Shown here: piece after piece, positions 9,931 through 21,390 of the stretch
How the letters are laid out: each line of letters opens with the position of its first letter
Numbering within the stretch: the first letter of the stretch is position 1
NCBI GenBank assembly: GCA_907165135.1
Contig: OU015568.1
Location: 12,780,501 to 12,844,500, forward strand
Source: Oikopleura dioica
Taxonomy: Eukaryota; Chordata; Appendicularia; Copelata; Oikopleuridae
Length of the DNA stretch: 64,000 bases
Direction: 5' to 3'
The notes under the pieces: generated by a model
The model's database searches: none
What the model was told of the DNA's origin: nothing
The model's input: only the letters and a program-made list of their open reading frames with translations
Position numbers and translations under genes: made by a program

Positions 9931-12900
9931 ACTACTACTTCCTCGTGTTCAGGAGTCATGATCAACAAAATCCATTTGCTATCACCTTCCATTATCCGTC
10001 ACAGCTAGATGTGAACAAAAAACAACCTTTCTTCAGCCATATCCAAATCAGGATAATTTCTTCTCGGTTCGCGTCTCCGTCACGTGACCATCACCACCAC
10101 CAGCGCCATAAAAACAATCTCCTTTTGCCACAATAAGTTTGTGCACCTCTCACTCTGCTGGTGTACCCACTCAGTATCACTCAGTCTAAAACACTGGCAA
10201 AAGCTCTCCTTCTCACATTTTGTACGTTTTCAAACGTTATCACAGTGTTGTTCCGAATCCTTTTTCTTCATTTTATATACCTTCTTTTTTTAACTATCGG
10301 TAGGAAACATTTTTCCTTGCGTTCCTGATCCTGAAAAAGCAATTTTTTTCTTTTGCTAGATTACATATGAGTTCTTTTTTCTTTTTTGATAATAATTACC
10401 TGAAGTTTAATCTGCTGCACTCTGAAAGTTCTGTCCCATCATCAACAGATTCATTCGACAGGTTCCGTAAATCCTTGTTTTTTATCTTTGCTTCTTTCCA
10501 ACATCAGCATATCTTTTTTCGCGTTTTTTATGTTTATCGAATCGGCCTGTCGTAAACGGTCCTTAACAATTTTCTCGTGATTTGATGATTCTTTTAATAA
10601 TGCTAATATTATCTTATTTAAACTTAACTATTGCCCGACAGACCAAACGTCTTTTTCTCATAAAACTAAACTACTGAATGCTTCCTTTTCTGTGTCAAGA
10701 ATTGTGATCGAGCAGCGGTGATTTTATTTTCACACAAAATGCCTTGATTCTCTATTTTCAAATTGCCTCATTCCCTCCAGGCCTTACTAAAAATTCGGAC
10801 AAGCTCAAAGCATCGTAATTCCTACTTTTTACATCGTAATTTAAATCTTACCCGGAAGAACTAATTTTATACCGCTTCAAACGTCCATTTCCCAATTCAC
10901 AAAAAAAAGTAAAAAAAAATCTAAAAAAAATCAGAGCCCAGGCTACCGACTTTTCCTCGAAGTGGCGCGATTATAAAAAACACGCCATGATTTTGTCAAT
11001 CGACCTCACAGTCTGTAAACAGATCTACATCTATTCGATCTTCATGACAACTCTCTGCTAAAATATAAAAAAGACACACTCTTTCAAGTTTAACCTTAAA
11101 CCATGCGCCACACTATCCGATCCTTCTTTCGATTGAGCTGGTATTGCGGATTTAAGATCAAAAAATCATATTCTATAAAGCTCTCGCCATTTTTACCCAA
11201 CATGTTCACAAACAACATTCAAAGTTCAACAATTGTCCTTCATCTTAACAAAGTCCTGTCGCCTGACGTACTTACAGTAATACCGTATTTTTTCATTACC
11301 GAACCCAATTTCCGATCATAGTTTCCATCATCACCAAAATTTCTTTCAAAACGAAATCTGATCACAATTTCTAAATTGATATTCGAATTTTATACTTTTA
11401 AAAACCGTCCTGGTGCTAGAAAACTGTTTATATCTACAAATACTACGTTTGTCCTTTTTTCTTTTGGAGTCCACTGTTACCTTTTTCCGTATCGTTGTTT
11501 ATGCGAGTGCTTCTGTAGTTCTAGCATCATATTTTTGGTCACTCTTGACAATCCAGAAGTCTCTTATTTTTCCAAGTCGCCAGAGGTTGAGCCCTGAATT
11601 GAATTCCAAGAATTCCCCTTTTTGCCCAAAAAATCATCTACTTTCAACTGGAGCCACTTTTTTCCCGTTGATAAATTGCCTTCATCACCTGATACCTCAC
11701 TTAAAAACACATGCAAACATAACTAAACATTATTTTACCGGTATGCAAGCCTTTAGTCGTCCTTTCTCTCTGCCGGCACTAGCCAACTGTGGCTAGAATT
11801 TTGCAAAGGGCGTATTGCAAATAGATTTATATACTACCGACGAGGCAGTATATCAAATTTACTTCAGTGTGTGCTTTGGATTCTACTCACATTTGGCTCC
11901 GACATAGAGACTGTCCTCCGAAGGCCCCTTTTTTCGCCAAAATAAAAATAAAAAATCTGATGCTTTCTTGTCAAGCAAAAATTTATAAAAAGAAAACCCC
12001 GCTCTCGCTCAAAAGCAAAAATATTATCACGTTCATTGTAGCGTTTACCTTTTTTGATTTGTTAATTATAAAAGATGTTTGATAAAAAATCATTGAAAAA
12101 AAATCAACCTTTCACTTGCTGTACGGGCTGTTTTGCGAAAATAGTTCATTGGTTCAAGTTTAACTTAAAAAAAACATAAGCAGTCCTCCAGTCGCCTATC
12201 CAAAGTACATCGAGTGCTTCACCTTCCATCACTATTCTTTTCTTGATCTCACCAGTATTTTTTTTCGACATTCGGGTAGCGCCTTTACCCCTTGCGCAGC
12301 ACTCGCCCCGGGCAGAGCGCCACATGCCCGGCGGCTATTTTAACAAAAAATTATAAAATACAAAAAAAAAATAATTTTAACCGCTGACTTTGCAAATATC
12401 GACTTTGTTCAAAGTGCTACCTAATCGCCTTAATTTAAAAGATCTCTAGAAGCTGCTCAAAAATTTTTGTGTATGCAGACACTTGATGAGATGTTTAAAA
12501 GATGTTCTTATTTTTTCTAACAGACTTCTCGATACACTTCGTTTTTCCGTTTATTTTAAAGCAGCTTTATAAAAATATAAATGCCTTGAACGTTTTGTCA
12601 AGGAGTTCCAGTTAATCCGCCATAATTGGGCCCCTCTTATTTCTGCCTTTCGTGAATTCGTTCAAAAAATAATGTTTCTACTGTCTTTTGCTTGTTTCTT
12701 TTTTTTAAACTACCAAAAACTAAAACTACCAAAAAAATTTTCAAAATACAAAATCCAAAAAATAAGAAAAAGATTGTGCCATTATATTCCATTTTGCATT
12801 CTTACTGTATCAAACACTTTTATTCTTCATGATATACGCTATCTTATTGGACACGATATCAAAAACAACAATTTACTATACTACTACTTTGCTTCAAAGT

Positions 12901-13488
12901 ACTGACGGATGCGAGCGTTCGCCTGGTGAAAGAGTTCTACTTGCCTGCGGCGAGGGCCTTCTCCTTAAAAAAACATTATTATACACGTTTGCGTTTTACT
13001 TGAAGGGTGTCTCTACCTCAGACCTATCCTACAATTCCGCTGCTAGAACTTCTTTTTATTTTCAATTCAACTAGGGCGGTCGGAACAAGGCTCATCCCAG
13101 TATAACAAAAAAACTGATCTGATTGTCAAACTTCGAATCGCTGATTTTTTGCTCGACATTTGCTGCATGTCTAGCCTCGATTCCCCTTTTGGCCACTTTT
13201 GCCCAAGTCTCTTGACCTAACTTTTTTTCCTATCAAGTGACTTTGGCCCCTCTGAGATGGAGTATCTCCCAGTATAGTTCCATCCAGTTTCAAAAATAAC
13301 ATAAAAACAAGAAACTTTTTTTTCCTCTTCTGTATCACGTGATTTCCTTTCATTAAAAATAACCTGCTCCCTTAATCGAATTTTTCCTTATTTTTCGAAA
13401 GTATTTTTACTGTTTAGGACTTAAATTTAACTCAGTTTTGATTAGAACCTTGTTTTTATTCTTTTTACTCATTCAGACAGAAATCAGT
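9931..13488. other. Long gene-empty AT-rich stretch
   Basis: More than 3.5 kb without a supported gene, the longest such gap in the window. It is AT-rich with many T and A runs. Short reading frames (for example at 10084, 11103, 11413, 11867 and 12672) lack family resemblance and codon structure. A compact GC-rich patch at about 12280-12345 stands out. Palindromic E-boxes CACGTG occur at about 10081 and 13337. The stretch probably contains the 3' UTR of the preceding gene and the promoter of ARF. Confidence 0.5.
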
Positions 13489-14201
<713 letters not shown>

Positions 14202-14768
14202 GCACAAGAACTTTCAATCAAACAGCAACCTTACATCGTTCATAAATCTACAAAACGCTCGAGCCAACTTTATAACTCACTCGATGGCGCAATTCTCCTT
14301 CAAGTCCACACGCATCCCTCAGTAGAAGAACACCTGCCCTCATTATTTCTCCATCTCTCTGTGCAATCTCTAGCGCCACCTGTAGCCTTAGTACGATTTC
14401 TACCTTTTAGTAGCAACAAAAAATAAATCAAAAATAAATTTCGTATAACCAGTACAGTCAAAAAGGCGTCGTTACTCTCATTTTCATTTCTAGGGATTTA
14501 GTGCAAACTATAGTTTCGGGGTCAAATACCACTTTATAGAAAAATAATCATGTAGTTTCTAGAACACCTCCCTGTTTATCTGTCAGTGCATATCAGTAAC
14601 TCTAGTTCATTTCAATAAAACATTCGAACGGCAGCGGTCCATATCCTCGAATTTAGATGTTTTACGAGCACATGAATGACGTTTCCGACTATGATCGCGA
14701 AGTCAACACCTCAGGCAGGGAGCATATCAGCATGTAGGCCTAAACAGAGCTTGAAATTCAAGCCTTGA
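14202..14768. other. Intergenic between ARF and the RacGAP1-like gene
   Basis: Holds the ARF 3' UTR with tandem AATAAA-like signals at 14422-14440 and probably the promoter of the next gene. An acceptor-like CCTAAACAG ends at about 14749, 20 bp before the ATG at 14769, but the pyrimidine tract is weak. Nothing else was recognised. Confidence 0.5.
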
Positions 14769-16774
14769 ATGCAGATGCAAAGAGCGGATATTCATCCCCG
14801 AAAAGCACCAACAATTACTTCCAGCGCTAATTTGACTCCTCGACAACCAATGTCGGATAACCATTCAAGTAAGTGAGCACGCGCGACGTAGAAATTTTAC
14901 TTTTTGAACTAGTGACTGCTTCGGAACTTGAGTGCGAGCCGTTGGTGACGGATTTCGATGAGATTTTGGAGGCTTACCGAAGCATGTCTAATGACCAGCA
15001 AGAAATTGAAAAGGTGTGCCTTGACTTGTGCCAGATCATCAAGTCGGAGCAGGAAAACTGGCGGCTCGGCAAGGAGCAGTAAGCAACTTTTTGTAATTTC
15101 TGCATCTTTGAATCATCTTAGGCTTCATTTGATGGCGTCTCAGTTGAAAAAGTACAAGAAAGACGTTCATCAAATGAGCACGAAGCTTCAGGGCGTCTAC
15201 AACGATCTCCAGGAAGAACATAACCATCGAATGGTAAGATGAAAAGATAGTAACGACGTTACAACAAATTCTAGCGACTCCAGTCTCGCCTGGAAGACAT
15301 GGAGCGAGCTTTCGCACTCATGCAAGAAATTGTCTTCGACGACGACAACATTCAAATTGGGGATGATATCCGCGAGACTTTTGCTGAAGTCAAGCAGCGA
15401 TACGATGAATCTTGCAACCAGGACACTACCATTGGCAAGATTGTTGCCAATGTTGCCTCCATCAAATCTGAGTCACCAGGTAATTCTAACAAGTAAATCC
15501 CTTCTAATAAATAACTTTCTAGCAGATTTGGAGCTGAACTCATTCTCGGAGCCTGAATCCGACCTCAACGCAATGTACGGAGAACTCTACGCTCAACGAG
15601 CGTCTCAAAGTGCTCTCCCTGCTCCTTCCAGCCGAAGCGCACGCGTATTCGACCACCAGAAAGTGCACGCTGGAGAGTACATGTCCTCAACACCCTCTGT
15701 CAATTTTCAGCAGGTGTCTCCAATCAAGCGCGCCCTGAAAATTTCGCCCGTTGTTAAAACTCGTCTCACACCTCAGCCCGCGTCCCCGAAGCCCAAATCA
15801 AGACTGGCTGAGGAGCCTTCTTTTGTCGAGGATATGATCGTGGCAGAGGAAATTTACCAACAGAAGAAATATGAAGATGTGCCCATGGCTTTGATCAAGG
15901 CGCCAGGTAAACATTTTTCCAGTTTTTTTTTGCTTTCAATTAAATTATAGAGTGTGTTCCAACTGAGCTCGTTTTTTACGCCTCTGCTTTGGCGAACAAG
16001 CTCAACCATCACGGACTCTACGTCACTTCCCCCGAAACTGAGGAAGTTGAAATTATTGACAACATCAAGAAGCTCCTTCGAAACGGCGAGTATGATGATG
16101 ATGAGATGCTTGAACATCTGTGGACGCAGTCCACCAACATTCTCTGCCAGTTGATGAAGGACTTCTTTTCCGACTCGAAGGTTAAGATTTTTGAAGCCGA
16201 AAGGTAATTCTTTCCTTAGTTCTTTCAGTTGCTGATGAATATTCTAGTGACTCTATGATGTCACTGATGCAAGCTGTGCGGTGCTGCAACACGCAATCAG
16301 TTCAGGTCAGAGAAATGAGAATCTAGACAAGTTCGGAAACAATCGATTTAGGATCATCTCATCGCTCTTGCCCCAAAACCGCGCTGCCAACTTGCCTTCC
16401 TTCTCCAGCATCTCCAGGGTGCTATGGCAGCTGGTCGTACTCCTGGCGAGCTTGCTGGTGCCTTTGGAGCTGTTCTTGTTAGCGCTGGCAGCAAGAATAA
16501 AAATGATCCAAAAGAGTTGCTCGAGTATTTGCTCAGCCTTGACGTGACTTTCGTCCGAGACCTTCTCGATACCGCAAAGGTAGCCATTCTATTTTTCTTT
16601 CATTTCTAACGCTACCATTTTTAGACAACCGGCACAGAAGCGTCCTACAGTAGCATGCTTGGGCCCGTGGGAACCCCACGATCCAAAGCTTTCTCCAAGA
16701 TGATCGAGGAGCGCAAAAACAAGCTCCTCCAGAACTGCGACATCAAGCTTTTCACCCAAAGCCCAAAGAACTAG
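14769..16774 (+). CDS. RACGAP1-like: RacGAP1-like protein with degenerate RhoGAP domain
   Basis: Nine exons (14769-14868, 14913-15078, 15122-15233, 15275-15479, 15523-15906, 15951-16203, 16248-16305, 16352-16579, 16625-16774) give 551 residues in frame. An N-terminal coiled coil (about residues 35-190) and a Ser/Pro linker precede a RhoGAP-like region (about 310-500). RACGAP1 is the GAP subunit of centralspindlin in cytokinesis. The similarity shows in the order of blocks: VPTELVFYASALANKL, then GLYVTSPE, LMKDFFSDSKV and LAFLLQHLQGAMAAG. The invariant arginine finger of GLYRISG is Val here, and the C1 zinc domain that normally precedes the GAP is absent. It is therefore probably a scaffold rather than an active GAP. 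The assignment is by blocks and is less certain than for its neighbours. Confidence 0.6.
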
Positions 16775-16985
16775 TTCCGCTAGAAACTAGCAGAATTTTA
16801 TTTTATCCATGACATTTTTTCTATTTTTCAAGGCACACTGTTTCAATCCACCGTTTTCCTTCACTTAGCCGATATATACTCAAGATGTTCCTGTAGTCTC
16901 ACTAACTGCCCACTTATCGACCAAAAAAGAAACAGATATTCAAAAACTCTTGTTTCCCTTTGATTCCAAACTTTTAATTTTCAGA

Positions 16986-17931
16986 ATGGATGATGAGCGC
17001 CGGGCAGCGCAGATAATCGCCCGCGCTTGGCTCTCATACAGAGATCGTCAAATATTCATGGTAATTAGTGCGCAAACAAACCTACAAATACATCGCATTG
17101 TTAGATACTGAAATCGGTCGTGTCTGTGGCAGTTAAAGAAAGTGGACACCTAGTTTTGCAACGAATCTCGCCACTAGAAGCGAAGCTGCTAGAAACAGAA
17201 AAAGTATGGGTGCGGATGAAGCTAATGGGCGAATCGTTCCCGCCCAAAGTGGTTTTCAAAGTTATATTGGGAACTTCTGGCAAAGTGAATTATTTATCCG
17301 GGAGAGAACAACTCAAAGAAGATATGCAAGGCGTCGCCGAGAACATGGGCGAAACGAACTTTTGCAAGCAACTTCTCAGGTAGTGAACTCTTGCGATTCG
17401 AGAGAAAATAAAACAAGTTAAAAGTGACTTGGTGGAGCGCAAGCAAAATAAAAACGTTGTTGATATGGTTGACGTTGGCTCAAGCCGCGATCTCTGCCGA
17501 CTTTTGGCTTATCGCGACGAATCTGCGGCGTCCGTCGGGGAAAGGGAAACACGTGGCGCTTGGTCAACTTGTCCGACATTCCAAAAGCAGCACCGTTCCG
17601 CGATCTCTACGAAATTCTTCAGAGCAAGCAGCTATCCATTTTACCAAAAGCATTCTGGGGAAAAACCCGCAACCGAGAAAATATTGAACGTCAAATACTC
17701 ACCTTATTACAACAAGACAAAGAACTCAAAATACCGAAGCCTGTATCGCAGGACGAGTCGAAGCAACGCGTACAAGAAGCGGCCGATGCGCGCCGTGAGA
17801 GGATGACTGACTTGTACAAAAACAAACCGAACACGGCGTCCGAGCGATCGTGTGTTACTGTGGTCGATATTGGATCGTTAGACTTGGACTATGAAGCGCG
17901 CGAACTCTACGAGTGGAGTCAGTACCTTTGA
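16986..17931 (+). CDS. C11orf65-like: C11orf65/MFI-like IQ-motif protein
   Basis: Exon 16986-17060 encodes an IQ-type helix (AAQIIARAWLSYRDRQIF). Exon 17105-17379 matches the core of the vertebrate C11orf65 (MFI) family: ISPLEAKLLETEKVWVRMKL and ESFPPKVVFKV. The last part (about 17556-17931) contains LVNLSDIPKAAPFRD and LPKAFWGKTRN. MFI has been linked to mitochondrial fission control; that is family knowledge, not visible here. Between about 17500 and 17560 the frame must shift. No conventional intron fits, so either a GA-AG intron or a frameshift lies there. The start is two bases after TTTTCAG, 211 bp downstream of the RacGAP1-like stop, so it is likely an operon member. Confidence 0.6.
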
Positions 17932-18088
17932 ACTTTATTTACTGTATCTATCTGAAGCTTGATCTCTATTTTTGTACTCGCTGATTAAGAAAAAGCCAAA
18001 TAAAACATATATTTTTATAGCTCGTTGATTCTGTTGCTTATTCACTTGTTTAGTATGCAAAGATAGAGATAATCGGAACTCGGAAAAT

Positions 18089-19996
18089 ATGGAGTGTACG
18101 ATGGCACCGCCGCCACAGGCACCCGTGGAGATACCAAAAGATGCCGTTTCCACGACATGTTCTGTGTCGAACATGTCCATAAGCAGGTTTAGCTTTCTAC
18201 GGCCATTCGCACTTCTAGCGTTAGTTTTAGTGATGTCGACTCAGACGTAGCGTCTATCTGCCGCGACTTTATACGCGGCGTTTGCTCTCGCAAAAAGCGA
18301 TGTAAGTTCGCGCATCCTACAGTAGCTGAATTGAATGCTTTGGTCGGTTGTCGCGAAGACAAAAAGTACGAATTCTGCCACGACCATCAAAATAAAACTT
18401 GTGAAAGAACAACCTGCCGATACATCCATTGCACGAGGTACAATTTGCTGAAAATATCAGGTTCATCTTCTTTTCAGTGAGGAGGAGCAGAACTTCTTGA
18501 AATCCCGTCATTTACCCCTCCGTTACAAGTGTCAATACGAATTAGGAATATACAATGTTGCGTTGAATAATAAAGCCATGCGTGAGATGAAAAGAGGTAC
18601 CTTATCCCTCTGATTCTGAATATCCGAAAGAACCATTCTTTTTCCTAGAAAGCGAAAACAAAAGATTACGGCCTATTGCTTACAGTAACTCTGCCAACGA
18701 TCTCAACTCCCATCACAAAAGATCATCGACAAGTATTTCAACAAGTATATCAAATACACTTCTTCATTCTCTTATTTCTATCCATAGATTTTTCTGATCA
18801 TCAAATGTCGTACAGCTATCAACAGATACTAGATGAATCCAGCAAGATGCGCAAAGAAAATGACATGCTGAAACAAAGAGTAAAACTACCCTCTTTAAAT
18901 TCTTTCACAACCTGAAATTAAGATCGAAGAGCTCCAGAAAAAATGTGCGGATCTATCTACCGTGAATGAGATGCTTCTGGAGCAAAACGCAAAGTACAGG
19001 CATGTTCTAAATTCGAGCCAGCCTCCTCCACCTGCCGTTCCGATGGAGGCTCAGGTAATGACATTCTTTGGAGGCTTCTTTTAATCGTTTGAAAGAATAT
19101 CTACACTCATCCACATGGAGTCTCAAGTGGGCAAATTTACACCTCCTCGATAGCTCCTCCGGGCGTTATAAGAGTGGTAAATCAGAATCCTGTCATGACG
19201 CCGTCGATTCTGGGATGTGTTTCCAATAATAATTGATGAAATTGCGTCAGAAATTTTGGCTTTACCTTTGTTGAACACATAAAAGACAACTGCCAATCCC
19301 CCGACTTCGAATGGTCAAACATTTCAGCCGGTCCTTAGCTCGAATCCCCACCGAGTGATGGCGATGCCTCCGCCTGGAATACCAACAGGAGTGCAAAGCG
19401 TCGCGGTTCCACAAAATATGAGCCAGAGTAATCATGTTGAAGTTCAACTGAGTACAGCGCAGACTGTTACTGGGTAAGTAGACTCTAAAAACTCAGAAGA
19501 TAATGCTACACATAGTGTGACCAATGATAAACGGCCGTATCAACAGCAATCTGCACCCTTAGTTCCATCGGGCCAGGTGAGTCGCTCTTCTAAGTATCCT
19601 GCTTTCTATGACAATTTTAGTTTCGACCAAGCTCAAATGTGATCGTAAATCAAGTTCCAGTCGTTACAATGCACAATATGATGACAACGCCGATCCGTCC
19701 AGGGATCGAACAACCTCAAAATCCTTCAGTTCAAGTCACCTCTTCAGAAAATTTGCAAACACAAAGTAAACTTTTCTTTTGAAACGCATTTTAACCTTGT
19801 TTCTAGTTGTAACAACTTATGCAAGTCAAGCGATGCCAAGGCCCGCGATAAATGGCCAACCTCATATGACGTAAGAATGTTTTCATGGAGCAAGTCTAAC
19901 TCAAATTTCAGGGTTCAACCAACCATGGCGATGCAACAAACCCCGATTCAGTACACTGAGATGCCCTCTTTACCAGTTCATCATCAACACCCGTAA
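18089..19996 (+). CDS. ZC3H10-like: CCCH zinc-finger RNA-binding protein, ZC3H10 type
   Basis: At least ten short exons, beginning 18089-18186, 18231-18437, 18478-18596, 18649-18744, 18788-18879 and 18923-19054. Two CCCH fingers are clear: C-x7-C-x5-C-x3-H starting CRDFIRGVC, and C-x7-C-x4-C-x3-H in FCHDHQNKTCERTTCRYIHC. The second, followed by SEEEQNFLKSRHLPLRYK, is diagnostic of ZC3H10, an RNA-binding protein. A leucine-rich coiled segment (KKCADLSTVNEMLLEQNA) matches the family's position for it. The C-terminal half is Pro, Gln and Val rich and disordered. A third finger, present in vertebrates, was not found. Some exon ends around 19218-19286 are tentative. It lies 157 bp after the C11orf65-like gene, with a TTGTTTAG acceptor between them. 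Confidence 0.75.
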
Positions 19997-21390
19997 CGTA
20001 CAGGGTCCCATTTTAGTTTTGAAATCATGCTTTACGAACTCATGATTTGATAATTATTTTTACTTATTATATCCGTCGTTATCTGTCGCCATTCTCTTCA
20101 AAAAACAACCATCCAGCTTGCCGGAAACTGCAATCTGACATTATAAGTATTTTCCTGAAAGAAAAATATATTTTTTCGCAACTTTTTTTCATCATTGCAG
20201 ATTATTTTTTTCGTTTCTTTACATTTCTTTTACCACGCTTTATTTTTTCAATCCCAACCTAAAAATCAAGTTGACCCGATGCCCGCATTAACACACAGTT
20301 TTCTATTTTCTGTACCACAAAAACATAACTGATTTAATCGCTTGTTTTCGTTGATTTTCGCGTTGTTGCATCATACCAGTAGTCAAACAAAGCAAAGTTT
20401 TACCTTTCTCTCCTTGAGCTACTCCTCCATGATATCAGTTAGTCAAAATATCAAAAACGCGCTAGTAGTGAAAAGTATTTCAACCCGAATACTCGTTTAA
20501 CAACCTTAAAAATATAACGACTCCTTACCATCAGAATCGCTAGATCCGTTTCGAACAGATAATTGGTGTTCAGCTGATGTCAAAGTGTTTTACGTTTCTT
20601 TTGTTTTCCCGTTTTCTTCTTTTCAGAATTAACATTTTTCTTCAACAATGTTCCTAAAAGTGTTTGGCCCGTTGTACAACGAGTCCGGGCAAGACACAAG
20701 ATGACAACCTTACAAAGTACCCCTCTGTACAATATCAAAGTATTCTTAAAACCCCATCAAACATGAGCCAAAGTCTTTCCTGCTCCTAAACCTAGTTTTA
20801 ATCGTAACCTGAGCTTTCCATTTATTTCTTTTTCCGTTTTACCCAACTCAAACTTATTCTTTATTTAATTTTCTCTACGTTCTTTTTCTTTCACTTCATT
20901 GTGTCACTCACGAATACATATCTCTTTGTCCAAGGGCCAGTAAAACATACAATACTCTCTTATTTATCACTTTAATTTTGCGACACAAATTTTCAAATCA
21001 ATTGCTTCTCCTCAAAAATCTATTTTATCCCGTTGCCGGTATTCTCGAATTCGCACTGAAGTTAAAGTGTATCTGTTGCCCTTTTTATGTCTCTTTTGTC
21101 AACACACTGCTGCATTATTATTTACAGTTTAATTTTATTTATTATTTTCTACAAAAGAGCAACTGGTCTTAGTTTCATCCGTCGACACACTTTTTATAAA
21201 CTACCTGAACAACTCACTCAAAATATAAAAATACTCTCACTCAATTTACTCTCAAAATACAGAGTAAATTGAATAAACAGCAGCTTTCGATTCTTTGCAG
21301 TTTGTTTTGTCAAGCAGGTTATCAACTGAAAGCCGAAAAACTAAGCATAGAATAATAAAATACAGGCTTAAGTAATGCGAACTCGTTGAA
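19997..21390. other. Intergenic AT-rich region
   Basis: Nearly 1.4 kb of AT-rich sequence with no supported gene. It probably contains a long 3' UTR of the CCCH protein and the promoter of the next gene. Reading frames at 20047-20262 and 20978-21272 look like chance. Confidence 0.5.

Noticed and set aside
12280..12345. GC-rich block considered as a tRNA or small RNA gene
   Set aside because: No tRNA B-box or cloverleaf pairing could be found by eye.
10084..12905. Several plus-strand reading frames of 60-127 codons
   Set aside because: Phe/Ser/Lys-rich translations of AT-rich DNA, no family resemblance, no splice structure and no acceptor before the ATGs.
16986..17931. Pseudogene call for the C11orf65-like gene because of its frame break
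   Set aside because: Both halves remain well conserved and non-GT introns occur in this locus, so a splicing explanation is at least as likely.
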